Assembly: GCA_017405445.1 (NCBI GenBank)
Contig: JAFRAK010000041.1
Span: 37,146-101,145, forward strand
DNA: 64,000 bases
Source of the DNA: Bacilli bacterium
Lineage (GTDB): Bacteria; Bacillota_I; Bacilli_A; RF39; UBA660
Direction: 5' to 3'
Every line of letters begins with the position of its first letter. The stretch's first letter is position 1. The notes below the pieces were generated by a model that was not told the origin of the DNA, searched no databases, and worked only from the letters and a program-made list of their open reading frames with translations. The translations under genes were made by a program, and so were the position numbers. Of this stretch, positions 26,417-36,041 are shown in pieces.

Positions 26417-27211
26417 ATGATTGAAATTGTAGTTGTTTGTGTTGAAGAATCTAAGAATTTATATTATTTATCTCCAAATAATTTAGAATTAAAAAAGGGT
26501 GCTGAGGTTATTTTTGAGGATGAGAATGGATTATTATCCGGTAGAATAATTAAAGAAAAGTATATGGAGAATAAAAAGAATGTTGTTCTTCCATTAAAGA
26601 AAGTGCTTCGTTTGATGAATGATTCTGATTACAAGAAAATAAAAAAGAATGCAGAACATGCAAAAAAAGCCTTAGAAGATGCAAAAAAATATGCTGTGGA
26701 ATTAAAATTAAATATGAATTTTGTAGATGCTTACTTAAATTTTGATGGTTCTCAATTATTCTTTTCGTTTCTATCAGATGAGAGAGTAGATTTTAGAGAA
26801 TTAATTAAAAAACTTGCTCAAAAGTATAAAATGAGAATTGAACTACGACAAATTGGAGTACGAGATAAATCTAAAAAAGTTGGTGGTCTAGGACCTTGTG
26901 GTCTATTCTTATGTTGTAACACGTTTTTAAGTGATTTTAATAGTGTTTCAATTAATATGGCTAAGAATCAAATGTTAGCTTTAAATCCATCTAAAATTAA
27001 TGGTATTTGTGGCAGATTATTATGTTGTTTGGGTTATGAAAATGATGGATATACTGAATTAAAAAAGACTCTTCCTAAGGTTGGAATGACTGTTGATACT
27101 CCTGAAGGAATGGGTAAAGTTGTTGATATTGATATTTTAAAAAATACATATTCTGTTGATTTTGGAGAAAAAGGAATCATGAAGTTTGATGGAGAAAAAA
27201 GAGATGAATAA
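26417..27211 (+). CDS. ricT: RicT (YaaT), PSP1-domain protein
   Basis: A 264-residue PSP1-domain protein. The core has DKSKKVGGLGPCGLFLCC near residue 155 and NGICGRLLCCLGYEN near 195; these conserved Cys belong to the Fe-S cluster bound by the RicA-RicF-RicT complex. In Bacillus the complex works with RNase Y and affects sporulation, competence and biofilm. RBS TAGGAGG directly after holB, and it overlaps the start of trmN6 by 8 bases. Confidence 0.93.
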   Translation: MIEIVVVCVEESKNLYYLSPNNLELKKGAEVIFEDENGLLSGRIIKEKYMENKKNVVLPLKKVLRLMNDSDYKKIKKNAEHAKKALEDAKKYAVELKLNMNFVDAYLNFDGSQLFFSFLSDERVDFRELIKKLAQKYKMRIELRQIGVRDKSKKVGGLGPCGLFLCCNTFLSDFNSVSINMAKNQMLALNPSKINGICGRLLCCLGYENDGYTELKKTLPKVGMTVDTPEGMGKVVDIDILKNTYSVDFGEKGIMKFDGEKRDE

Positions 27212-27938
27212 TGTTAATGATATATTAGGTTATTCAGATTTAAAAATAGTTCAAAATCGTGATTATTTTTCTTTTTCTTTAGATAGTATCATTCTTGCTA
27301 ATTATTGTAATATTAGATTGAGAGATAAAAAGATTGTGGATTTTTGTAGTGGAAATTGTGTAGTTCCTATTATTCTTAGTAAAAGATGTGATAAGAAAAT
27401 AGAGGGTGTTGAATTACAAAAATCTGTTTATGAATTAGGATTACAATCCATTAAATTAAATCATTTAGAAGATCAAATTTCTTTTTATAATATGGATGTA
27501 AAAGAATTTTCTAAAGATCCTTACCGTATTAGTCAATATGATCTTGTATTGTGCAATCCACCATATTTTAAAAATGAAGAAAGATCTACTAAGAACTTGT
27601 CTTTTGAAAAAATGATTGCGAGACATGAAATTACTCTTACATTAGATGAGTTATGTAAATGTGCTAATTTAATTTTAAAAGATAATGGATGTTTTACTAT
27701 AGTTCATCGCACAGAAAGACTTGTTGATATTATTGATACTTTTCGTAAATATCATATTGAACCGAAGAGAATTAAATTTATTTATGAAACTACTGAAAAA
27801 GAATCTTTTTTGATGTTAATTGATGGTCAAAAGATGGGAAAACCAGGATTAAAGATTGATAAACCTTTGATTCTTTATGATAAAAGTGGTAATATGACTG
27901 AGGAGTATTCCAAGCTCCAAACTGAGGTGATAAAATGA
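27204..27938 (+). CDS. trmN6: tRNA1(Val) adenine37-N6-methyltransferase family (TrmN6/YabB)
   Basis: A 244-residue class I SAM methyltransferase with the N6-adenine motif NPPYF near residue 115 and the SAM motif FCSGNCVVPIIL near 43. Starting MNNVNDILGYSDLKIVQNRD; the ATG is 9 bases after a GGAG within ricT. TrmN6 methylates A37 of tRNA-Val; the exact substrate in Gram-positives is less certain. It overlaps rsmI by 4 bases. Confidence 0.9.
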   Translation: MNNVNDILGYSDLKIVQNRDYFSFSLDSIILANYCNIRLRDKKIVDFCSGNCVVPIILSKRCDKKIEGVELQKSVYELGLQSIKLNHLEDQISFYNMDVKEFSKDPYRISQYDLVLCNPPYFKNEERSTKNLSFEKMIARHEITLTLDELCKCANLILKDNGCFTIVHRTERLVDIIDTFRKYHIEPKRIKFIYETTEKESFLMLIDGQKMGKPGLKIDKPLILYDKSGNMTEEYSKLQTEVIK

Positions 27939-28771
27939 TACAGAAAAGTTATGATGATAGTGCTAGTTTATATTTAATACCAACTCCTATTGGAAACATG
28001 GATGATATTACAGTACGTTCTTTAAATGTATTAAAGACTGTAGATGAAATATTATGTGAGGATACTAGAGATTCTTCAGTGCTTTTAAATCATTTTGGAA
28101 TTAAGAAAAAATTAATTAGTTGTCATGAATATAATGAAAATAAAATTGTTGATTATGTTATTAATAAATTAAAAGAAGGATATAATCTTGGACTTATTAC
28201 AGATCAAGGAACTCCTATTATTAGTGATCCTGGTTATGTTTTAGCTATAGAAGTTATTCGTGCAGGTTTTAATGTTATTAGTTTACCTGGTGCTACTGCG
28301 TTTACTCCAGCAATTACTTCATCTGGTATTAGACCTTATCCTTTTCTATTTTATGGGTTTTTAAATGCAAAAAAGAGTAAGCAACTTACTGAATTAAGAG
28401 GATTAGAAAAATTTCAGTATACATTAGTTTTTTATGAATCTGTTCATCGTTTAAAAGATACTCTTGAGAATATGCTCGAAGTATTTGGAAATCGTGAAAT
28501 TTGTGTCTGTCGTGAAATATCTAAGATCCATGAAGAATATATTCGTGGTTCTTTCAGTGAAATTATTCCTTTGGCTGATTCTTTAAAAGGGGAGTTTGTC
28601 TTAGTTGTTGAAGGAAATCGTAATACAATAGATTATAGTAATTTAGATGTTATTGATCATGTAAAACTATATTTAAATGATATGAGTGAGATGGAAGCAA
28701 TAAAGAAAGTAGCTTCTGAACGAGGTGTTGCAAAATCTGTGATTTATCAAGAATATCATAATGGGAAGTGA
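27935..28771 (+). CDS. rsmI: 16S rRNA (cytidine1402-2'-O)-methyltransferase RsmI
   Basis: A 278-residue RsmI. The N-terminal YLIPTPIGNMDDITVRSLNVL and CEDTRDSSVLLNHF, the GTPIISDPGY and SLPGATAFTPAITSSGI segments are all family signatures. It methylates C1402 of 16S rRNA. The ATG overlaps the TGA of trmN6 (ATGA). The gene arrangement ricT-trmN6-rsmI follows Bacillus (yaaT-yabB-yabC), lacking yazA. Confidence 0.95.
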   Translation: MIQKSYDDSASLYLIPTPIGNMDDITVRSLNVLKTVDEILCEDTRDSSVLLNHFGIKKKLISCHEYNENKIVDYVINKLKEGYNLGLITDQGTPIISDPGYVLAIEVIRAGFNVISLPGATAFTPAITSSGIRPYPFLFYGFLNAKKSKQLTELRGLEKFQYTLVFYESVHRLKDTLENMLEVFGNREICVCREISKIHEEYIRGSFSEIIPLADSLKGEFVLVVEGNRNTIDYSNLDVIDHVKLYLNDMSEMEAIKKVASERGVAKSVIYQEYHNGK

Positions 28772-28775
28772 TAAT

Positions 28776-29345
28776 ATGAAATTAATAGTAGGATTAGGTA
28801 ATCCAGGAAAAGAGTATTCTAATACTAGACATAATGTTGGATTTAATTTTTTAGATTTTTATCTAAAAGAAAAAAATTATGATGTTTCTTGGGAAAAAAA
28901 ATTTGATGGATTAATTTTTCAAACGACTATTTGTGGAGAAAAAGTTTTTTTTGTTAAACCACAAACATTTATGAATTTATCTGGTGAATGTGTTTCTAAA
29001 ATTATGAATTATTATCATATTGATGTAGAAGATTTACTTGTTATATCAGATGATATGGATTTAAATGTTGGTAATTTTAAGTTAAAACCATATGGTTCTT
29101 GTGGCGGACATAATGGTTTAAGAAATATAGAAGATATGATTCATACAAGTAATTATAAAAGATTGAAGATTGGTATTTCTAAGAATAAATCGATAAATTC
29201 TGTTGACTTTGTTTTAGGTGCTTTTTCTAGGGAGGATAAGAAAATATTAGATGATTTGTTTTCTCATTTAGTAATGGTATTAGATGATTATTTTAAATTA
29301 TCTTTTTCTGATTTGATGTGTCAATATAATAAGAAGAACAAATAG
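28776..29345 (+). CDS. pth: Peptidyl-tRNA hydrolase
   Basis: A 189-residue Pth. It starts MKLIVGLGNPGKEYSNTRHN, which includes the catalytic His (RHNVGF), and has the FVKPQTFMNLSG and DDMDLNVG blocks and GGHNGLRN. It frees tRNA from dropped peptidyl-tRNA. The ATG follows GGGAAGTGAT; a start upstream in rsmI is unlikely. It precedes mfd, as in Bacillus. Confidence 0.96.
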   Translation: MKLIVGLGNPGKEYSNTRHNVGFNFLDFYLKEKNYDVSWEKKFDGLIFQTTICGEKVFFVKPQTFMNLSGECVSKIMNYYHIDVEDLLVISDDMDLNVGNFKLKPYGSCGGHNGLRNIEDMIHTSNYKRLKIGISKNKSINSVDFVLGAFSREDKKILDDLFSHLVMVLDDYFKLSFSDLMCQYNKKNK

Positions 29346-29354
29346 GGTGATAAT

Positions 29355-32300
29355 ATGAATTTTTTTGAGAAGATTAATTCACTTGAATTAAAAAAAGACA
29401 TGGGTCTATGTAATTTGACCGATGAATTTTTTTGTTTGTATTTAGAATCATTAAGAAGAAAAAATAATCATTCTATTTTGGTTGTTACTGATAGCTTATA
29501 CGATGCAAATAATTTATATAGTAATTTAAATAGTTTTGATGATGTTTATTTATTTCCAATGGATGATTTTTTGACAAGTGAGGCTTTAGCTATTTCTCCT
29601 GATTTGATGATTAATCGTATTGAAACGCTGAATAGTTTAACTTGTTCTAAAAATCATTCTATTGTAATTACAAATCTTATGGGATATCTCAGATTCTTGC
29701 CTACAAAAGAAGTATATTATAATCATTTATTATCTTTGAAAATAGGGGATAAAATTGAGCCTAGTCTTTTAGTTTCTAAATTGGTACAAATCGGTTACTC
29801 TAGGGATACTATTGTAAATAAAACAGGTGAATTTGGTTTAAGAGGTTTTGTTGTAGATGTTTTTCCGATTAATGAAGAAAATCCAGTTCGTATCGAGTTT
29901 TTTGATGATGAAATAGAATCTATTCGTTTTTTTGATTCAGATACTCAAAAATCTATTAAAAAAATTGATATTATTGAAATTAAACCAGTATTTGAATTTA
30001 TTACATCTCATGATGATATTTCACAGGAAGAATTTGGAAAACAAAAATATTTACCTTTTTATGAGGATGTTGTTAATATTGAAAAATACTTAGATAATCC
30101 TATAACTGTATTTAAAGACTACGAACAGTTAGAGGTATCTTTTAAAACAATTATGAATGATGTAACAACTTATAAAAGTGAAAGAGATAAAGATTTTGAT
30201 TCTAACTATATGTTTGAATTAGGAAAAATAACTCCTTCTTATCCTATTTATTATCAGTCTTTAAATAATATAACCAATAAGAAAGATTCAAAGTATTATT
30301 CATTTGATTTAAAGGGTGTTCCTAACTTTTTAGAAGATCCTAAAGAAATTAATAATTATATTCGTAGTCAGATTTCTAATAGAAAGACTATTGTTATTTG
30401 TGTACCTAAATACCAGTTTAAAAGTTTATATAAGTTTTTAAATATGAAAGTTGTTGAAACTGATTTTTCTAATTTGTCAATTCAAGAAGTTAATATAGTT
30501 GATTATTCTTTATCGAAAGGATTTATTTATCAAAATTTTGTTTTTATTTCTGCTTTTGAATTGTTTCACAAAGCAAATAGTACTAAAAAATATCATACAA
30601 AATATAAATATAGTTCTGTAATTCATGATATTAATAAATTATCTGTTGGAGATTATGTTGTACATAACGTACATGGAATAGGTATTTATAATGGAATTAA
30701 ATGCTTGTCTTTAAATGGAATTGAGAAAGATTATTTAGAGGTTTTATATCAGGGTACTGATAAGATGTATATTCCAGTTGAAAAAATAGAATATCTATCT
30801 AAGTATTCCGGTGGTGAAGGGGTTGTTCCAAAAATAAATAAACTTGGTGGTAGTGAATGGCAAAAGACTAAAAATAGAGTCAAGAGTCGTATCAGTGATA
30901 TGGCTGATAGTTTAATAAAACTATATGCTGAAAGAGAAATGAGAAAAGGATTTGCTTTTTCAAGAGACTGTGATATGTTACTTGATTTTGAAAAAGAGTT
31001 TCCTTATGAACTTACTTTAGATCAAAAAAGAGCTATTCTTCAGATAAAAGAAGACATGGAAAAATCTACACCTATGGATCGTTTATTATGTGGAGATGTT
31101 GGATTTGGAAAAACGGAAGTAGCCTTTGTAGCTGCGTTTAAGGCTATGTTGGATTCGAAGCAAGTGTTATTTTTATGTCCTACTACAATTCTTTCAAAAC
31201 AGCATTATGATAATGCAATTGTACGTTTTCAAAATTTTCCTGTATCAATTGGTTTATTAAATCGTTTTACAACTCCTAAAGATAGTAAAAAAATACTAGA
31301 TGGTTTAAAAGATGGAACAATTGATATGGTAATTGGTACTCATAGACTTTTGAGTGATGATGTTCATTTAAAAGATTTAGGTTTATTGATTATTGATGAG
31401 GAACAAAGATTTGGTGTTGCTCATAAGGAAAAGATTAAGCAGTATAAAACTAATGTTGATGTCTTAACGCTTACTGCTACTCCAATTCCTCGTACTTTAC
31501 AAATGTCACTTGTTGGAATTAGAAGTTTATCTCTTATTAATACTCCTCCAAATAATCGTTATCCAGTACAAACTTATGTAGTTGAAGAAAATCAACAAAT
31601 ACTAAGAGAAGCTATTACTAAGGAGTTGTCTAGAAATGGACAAATATTTATTCTTTATAATAAAGTTCAATCTATCTATGAATATAGTTCTAGAATACAA
31701 AAATTAGTACCTAATGCTAAAATAGGTGTTGCGCATGGACAGATGAATAAAAATCAATTAGAAGATACTATTTATGATTTTGTTCAGCATGAATTTGATG
31801 TTTTAGTTTGTACTACAATTATAGAGACAGGAATTGATATTCCTAATGTTAATACTTTAATTATTATTGATGCGGATCATTTTGGCTTAAGTCAGTTATA
31901 TCAGATAAGAGGTAGAGTAGGTAGAAGTGATAAGTTTGCTTATGCATATTTGATGTATCAACCTTTTAAGAGTTTAACAGAAAGTGCAGTGAAAAGACTA
32001 AATGTAATTAAGGAATTTACGGAATTAGGATGTGGTTTTTCCATTGCTACTCGTGATTTATCTATTCGAGGTGCAGGAGATATTTTGGGTAGTGAACAGG
32101 CTGGTTTTATCGATTCTATTGGAATAGATTTATATATGAAAATATTAAATGATGAAATAAATCGACGTAATCATAATGGAGAAGATAATAATCTAGAATT
32201 AGAAGAGGATAGTAAACCATTAATTGAAGTAGCTACTCATATTTCTGATCAGTATGTATTAGAAAATGATCTTAAGATTGAAATTCATAAAAAGATTAAT

Positions 32301-32675
32301 TCAATTGTAGATTTTGATAGTTTAAAAGCAATTAAAAATGAATTAGAAGATCGTTTCGGTAAATTGGATGAAGACCTTATTGTTTATATGTATGAAGAAT
32401 TATTTGAAAGAATTGCTAAGGAAATTCCTGTATCTAAAGTTCATCAAAACAAGAATTCTATTGAATTAGTATTTGATAAAGAAATAGTTTCAAAACTAGA
32501 TACTGAACAATTATTTGTAGATGCATTTCATATTTCGAATATGTTTCGCTTTATTAGTAGAGGTTCACATTTGATCATTGTTTTGGATATTATTAAATTA
32601 GAAAAACATCCAATTTACTATTTGGTTGATTTATTAAGTAAAATTAAACTTAATTTGTCTAATCCTATTGACTAA
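29355..32675 (+). CDS. mfd: Transcription-repair coupling factor Mfd
   Basis: A 1106-residue Mfd. N-terminal UvrB-like domains (about 1-350), the RNA polymerase interaction domain (LSVGDYVVHNVHGIGIYNGI, about 430), then the RecG-like translocase with Walker A GDVGFGKTE near 578, DEEQRFG near 680 and TATPIPRTL, and the TRCF C-terminal domain. It removes stalled polymerase and recruits UvrA. RBS AGGGTGAT. A promoter-like TTGACT/TAAATT pair overlaps its end and points to the next gene. Confidence 0.97.
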   Translation: MNFFEKINSLELKKDMGLCNLTDEFFCLYLESLRRKNNHSILVVTDSLYDANNLYSNLNSFDDVYLFPMDDFLTSEALAISPDLMINRIETLNSLTCSKNHSIVITNLMGYLRFLPTKEVYYNHLLSLKIGDKIEPSLLVSKLVQIGYSRDTIVNKTGEFGLRGFVVDVFPINEENPVRIEFFDDEIESIRFFDSDTQKSIKKIDIIEIKPVFEFITSHDDISQEEFGKQKYLPFYEDVVNIEKYLDNPITVFKDYEQLEVSFKTIMNDVTTYKSERDKDFDSNYMFELGKITPSYPIYYQSLNNITNKKDSKYYSFDLKGVPNFLEDPKEINNYIRSQISNRKTIVICVPKYQFKSLYKFLNMKVVETDFSNLSIQEVNIVDYSLSKGFIYQNFVFISAFELFHKANSTKKYHTKYKYSSVIHDINKLSVGDYVVHNVHGIGIYNGIKCLSLNGIEKDYLEVLYQGTDKMYIPVEKIEYLSKYSGGEGVVPKINKLGGSEWQKTKNRVKSRISDMADSLIKLYAEREMRKGFAFSRDCDMLLDFEKEFPYELTLDQKRAILQIKEDMEKSTPMDRLLCGDVGFGKTEVAFVAAFKAMLDSKQVLFLCPTTILSKQHYDNAIVRFQNFPVSIGLLNRFTTPKDSKKILDGLKDGTIDMVIGTHRLLSDDVHLKDLGLLIIDEEQRFGVAHKEKIKQYKTNVDVLTLTATPIPRTLQMSLVGIRSLSLINTPPNNRYPVQTYVVEENQQILREAITKELSRNGQIFILYNKVQSIYEYSSRIQKLVPNAKIGVAHGQMNKNQLEDTIYDFVQHEFDVLVCTTIIETGIDIPNVNTLIIIDADHFGLSQLYQIRGRVGRSDKFAYAYLMYQPFKSLTESAVKRLNVIKEFTELGCGFSIATRDLSIRGAGDILGSEQAGFIDSIGIDLYMKILNDEINRRNHNGEDNNLELEEDSKPLIEVATHISDQYVLENDLKIEIHKKINSIVDFDSLKAIKNELEDRFGKLDEDLIVYMYEELFERIAKEIPVSKVHQNKNSIELVFDKEIVSKLDTEQLFVDAFHISNMFRFISRGSHLIIVLDIIKLEKHPIYYLVDLLSKIKLNLSNPID

Positions 32676-32696
32676 TAATTTTTCTATTGTTAAATT
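32668..32696 (+). promoter_or_regulatory. Promoter candidate overlapping the end of mfd
   Basis: TTGACT (32668-32673), 17-base spacer, TAATTT-like TAAATT (32691-32696), 20 bases before the unknown gene at 32718. Confidence 0.5.
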
Positions 32697-32717
32697 TATT
32701 ATGATGGGAGGCTGAAA

Positions 32718-33377
32718 ATGAGTCATAATAATTTAAGTGATATAAAAAAACAACATGTAGAGAATTATTTAAATGCTTTACTTGACCAAATAAAAAATAA
32801 TACGGATGTCTTAGTTGATCAAGATATTACTTCACTACTAAAAAAACCTCCGTTAGATTCTATGGATACTTTAAGGGTAAAATTATTAGATTTAGCAAAA
32901 AAACATCAAATTGTTTTGAATACTGAAAAATTAGATGAATTAATAGAATCTTATCGGAATGTTTTGTTAAAAAGTTGTGATGAAATAAAAAATATCCGTA
33001 TTTCTAAATTACAATCTTTTGTATCGAAAGATAATTTAAAAGATGACAATGATATGATTAAGATTAATAAAAGTGAATTTAATTCTATCAATCAAAAAAT
33101 AAAAAAAGTATTGAAGGATGCTTTAGTTAATGCCAATGATCATTATATATGTAAGAATATTAATAGTGTATTTCCTAAAGATTTAGATGAAAATTTAAAA
33201 AAGAAAATCATTGATGAATATACAAAGTATTTAAATGGTAATTATAAAAAACAATTAATTGAAAATTTTGAAATAAAAGTATTGGTTAAAGATACTACTT
33301 TATTAAATAGTATTAAGGAACAAAATGAGAGATATTTATTTACTTTAGAACATTCTCGTGTTTTTCAAGATTTATAA
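32718..33377 (+). CDS. Unknown helical protein between mfd and metG
   Basis: A 219-residue, Lys/Asp/Asn-rich protein that I do not recognise. It is predicted almost entirely helical, with no signal peptide, membrane segment or Cys. Repeated patterns of Leu every 3-4 residues suggest bundled helices. RBS GGGAGG lies 6-7 bases before the ATG. It has its own promoter candidate and no terminator before the metG leader promoter. A structural or regulatory cytoplasmic role is possible but unsupported. Confidence 0.75.
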   Translation: MSHNNLSDIKKQHVENYLNALLDQIKNNTDVLVDQDITSLLKKPPLDSMDTLRVKLLDLAKKHQIVLNTEKLDELIESYRNVLLKSCDEIKNIRISKLQSFVSKDNLKDDNDMIKINKSEFNSINQKIKKVLKDALVNANDHYICKNINSVFPKDLDENLKKKIIDEYTKYLNGNYKKQLIENFEIKVLVKDTTLLNSIKEQNERYLFTLEHSRVFQDL

Positions 33378-33413
33378 GATATCTATTGATTTTTTTATAA
33401 AACTATGATAGTT

Positions 33414-33655
33414 TATAATATATTTTAAATGTTTTGATGAAGAGCATTATATTCAGATATTTATTTTTAGAGAGCTCTGATAGGTGAAAGTGAGCAATAA
33501 ATAGAATATAGTGTATGGCTTCTGAACTTCTATATTGATATGTAAGTATAGACGTGTATAGGCGTTAACTATTTAAGTGTATAATAAATAATTATTATAA
33601 AATAAGGTGGTACCGCGGATTTCGTCCTTATATTTATAATAATTTTTTTTTGGGA
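33414..33655 (+). promoter_or_regulatory. T-box leader of metG
   Basis: A TATAAT at 33414-33419 is followed by a T-box riboswitch. Stem I contains AGAGAGCTCTGATAGGTGAAAG, and the T-box sequence AAGGTGGTACCGCG is at about 33604-33617. An ATG at 33515-33517 lies in a bulged hairpin and may be the Met specifier; the exact pairing is not certain. The antiterminator region ends in TTTCGTCCTTATATTTATAATAA and a long T run (terminator). Uncharged tRNA-Met would favour read-through into metG. Confidence 0.88.
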
Positions 33656-33665
33656 GGAATGAATA

Positions 33666-35204
33666 ATGGATAAAAAAAGATATTATATTAGTACGGCAAT
33701 AGCTTATACATCTGGAAAACCTCATATTGGAAATACTTATGAGATTGTATTAGCTGATGCGATTGCGAGATTTAAAAGATTACAAGGTTATGATGTTTAT
33801 TTTCAAACAGGTACTGATGAACATGGTGAAAAGATTGAATTAAAAGCAAAAGATGCTGGCGTTACTCCTCAAGAATTTGTTGAGGAGAAAGCTGCTGAAA
33901 TTAGACGTATTTGGGATATTATGAATACAAGTTATGATCGATTTGTTAGAACAACAGACAAACATCATGAAGAAGTTGTTCAACATATTTTTAAATACAT
34001 GTATGATAAAGGAGATATCTATCTTGATAAATATGAAGGTTGGTATTGTACTCCAGATGAATCTTTCTGGACCGATACTCAAGTTGTAAAAAATGATGAT
34101 GGAAAAGTAGTTTGTCCTGATTGTGGAAGAGAAGTTGAGAAAAAAAGTGAAGAAGCTTATTTCTTTAAATTGAGTAAATATCAAAAACAATTGGAAGAAT
34201 ATATAGAAGCTCATCCTGATTTTATTCAACCAGTTTCTAGAAAAAATGAAATGATTAATAATTTTATTAAACCTGGATTACAAGATTTATGTGTCTCTCG
34301 TACATCTTTTAAATGGGGTATTCCAGTAGATTTTGATCCTAAACATGTTGTTTATGTTTGGTTAGATGCATTGACAAATTATATTACTTTTATTGGTTAT
34401 GATACAGATGGCGGAAGTGAAGAATTTAAATATAAATGGCCTGTTGATTTGCATTTGATTGGAAAAGATATTATTCGTTTCCATACTATTTATTGGCCTT
34501 GTTTCTTAATGAGTTTAGATGTTCCTTTACCTAAACAAGTATTTGGACATCCTTGGTTAATTATGAGTGATGGTAAAATGAGTAAATCAAAAGGAAATGT
34601 TATTTATGCAGATGATTTAGTAGAAGAGTTTGGTGTAGACGCAGTTAGATATTATTTCCTACATGAAATTCCTTTTGCTGCAGATGGAGTATTTACTCGT
34701 GATCTATTAATTGAAAGAATTAATGGAGATCTTGCGAATATTTTAGGAAACTTAGTTCAACGTACAATTTCTATGGGTCAGAAGTATTTTGAGGGAAAAA
34801 TATCAAATAAGAATGTAACTGATTCTGTTGATAAAGAGTTTATTAAGAATATTAGTGATCTTGAAAAGAAAGTTATTGAAAAGATGGATTCTTTACAAAT
34901 TAGTGATGCAATTACTGAAATCTTTAATGTCCTTCGTGCAAGTAATAAGTATATTGATGAAACAACTCCATGGATACTTGCTAAAGATGAAAATTTAAAG
35001 GATCGTTTAGAGACTGTTCTTTATAATTTACTTGAGTCTATTCGTGTATGTGGTTTGTTATTAGAACCATATTTACCTGAGACAAGTGAAAAAATAATAA
35101 CTCAATTAAATAATAAGAAGAAAGAATATTTTTATTTAAATGATAATTCCTATGAACTTGGTACTGCTAGTCCATTATTTATGAGAATTGATGTTACTAA
35201 ATAA
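33666..35204 (+). CDS. metG: Methionyl-tRNA synthetase
   Basis: A 512-residue class I MetRS. The HIGH motif appears as SGKPHIGNTY near residue 17, KMSKSKGN near 301, and a zinc knuckle has Cys residues at YCTPDE and VCPDCGR. It ends after the anticodon-binding domain and lacks the C-terminal EMAP/tRNA-binding domain found in Bacillus MetS (about 660 residues). Regulated by the T-box upstream. A terminator follows. Confidence 0.96.
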   Translation: MDKKRYYISTAIAYTSGKPHIGNTYEIVLADAIARFKRLQGYDVYFQTGTDEHGEKIELKAKDAGVTPQEFVEEKAAEIRRIWDIMNTSYDRFVRTTDKHHEEVVQHIFKYMYDKGDIYLDKYEGWYCTPDESFWTDTQVVKNDDGKVVCPDCGREVEKKSEEAYFFKLSKYQKQLEEYIEAHPDFIQPVSRKNEMINNFIKPGLQDLCVSRTSFKWGIPVDFDPKHVVYVWLDALTNYITFIGYDTDGGSEEFKYKWPVDLHLIGKDIIRFHTIYWPCFLMSLDVPLPKQVFGHPWLIMSDGKMSKSKGNVIYADDLVEEFGVDAVRYYFLHEIPFAADGVFTRDLLIERINGDLANILGNLVQRTISMGQKYFEGKISNKNVTDSVDKEFIKNISDLEKKVIEKMDSLQISDAITEIFNVLRASNKYIDETTPWILAKDENLKDRLETVLYNLLESIRVCGLLLEPYLPETSEKIITQLNNKKKEYFYLNDNSYELGTASPLFMRIDVTK

Positions 35205-35227
35205 AGGGATTAATCCCTTTTTCTTTT
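35203..35227 (+). terminator. Intrinsic terminator after metG
   Basis: AAAGGGAT/ATCCCTTT hairpin with loop TA followed by a T-rich run. Confidence 0.85.
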
Positions 35228-35245
35228 TTGAAAGGAGATTATTTT

Positions 35246-36007
35246 ATGTTTATTGATACACATTGTCACTTATCTATAGAAGATTATGAGGATATTGATC
35301 AGGTAATTTTAGAAAATAAAAAAGCTGGAATTGATAAGATTATTGTTTCTGCATGTACAAAGGAAAGCATCTTGGAATCCTTAGAATATGCAAAAAAATA
35401 TGATATGGTATATCTTACTATTGGTTATCATCCTAGTGAAGTAAATAACATTAATAAGGATGATATAAATGTATTAAAAAAACAATTATTAGAAGAAAAG
35501 GTTGTTGGAGTTGGAGAAATTGGACTTGATTATCACTATGGAGATGATGATAAAGAATCTCAGAAAAATTTATTTCGAGAACAATTATCTATTGCTGAAG
35601 AATTAAATCTTCCTGTTGTTATTCATTCTAGAGATGCAACAAAAGACACGATTGATATCTTAAAAGAATACAAGGTTAGAGGAGTTATTCATTGTTTTAG
35701 TGGTAGTTATGAAACTGCAAAAGAATACATTTCTATGGGTTTTTATTTAGGCATTGGAGGAGTTGTCACCTTTTCTAATAGTCACCTTGGAGAAGTTATT
35801 GAGAAGGTTGGAATTGATTCTGTTGTTTTAGAAACGGATAGTCCATATCTTGCACCTACTCCTTATCGTGGTAAAAAAAATAGTTCTAAATATATTCCTA
35901 TTATTGCAGAAAAAATATCTTCTATTTTAAATATTTCATTAGAAGAAGTATCTATAAAAACTTCTTCTAATGCTAATTGCTTGTTTGACTTAAAGAATAA
36001 AATGTGA
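35246..36007 (+). CDS. tatD: TatD-family metal-dependent DNase
   Basis: A 253-residue TatD hydrolase. Metal-binding residues are in FIDTHCHLS at the N-terminus, GEIGLDYHY near 92, HSRDA near 128, HCFSG near 150 and ETDSPYLAP near 202. It starts MFIDTHCH at an ATG after AAAGGAG; the extra upstream codons are not used. In Bacillus yabD lies right after metS, as here. It acts as a 3'-5' exonuclease in repair or RNA/DNA turnover. Confidence 0.94.
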   Translation: MFIDTHCHLSIEDYEDIDQVILENKKAGIDKIIVSACTKESILESLEYAKKYDMVYLTIGYHPSEVNNINKDDINVLKKQLLEEKVVGVGEIGLDYHYGDDDKESQKNLFREQLSIAEELNLPVVIHSRDATKDTIDILKEYKVRGVIHCFSGSYETAKEYISMGFYLGIGGVVTFSNSHLGEVIEKVGIDSVVLETDSPYLAPTPYRGKKNSSKYIPIIAEKISSILNISLEEVSIKTSSNANCLFDLKNKM

Positions 36008-36041
36008 TAAATTATAAGATGATAATGGGTTGGTGTTAATT

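Noticed and set aside
33840..34229. A 129-codon minus-strand frame opposite metG
   Set aside because: Antisense of a strongly conserved gene; no start signal.
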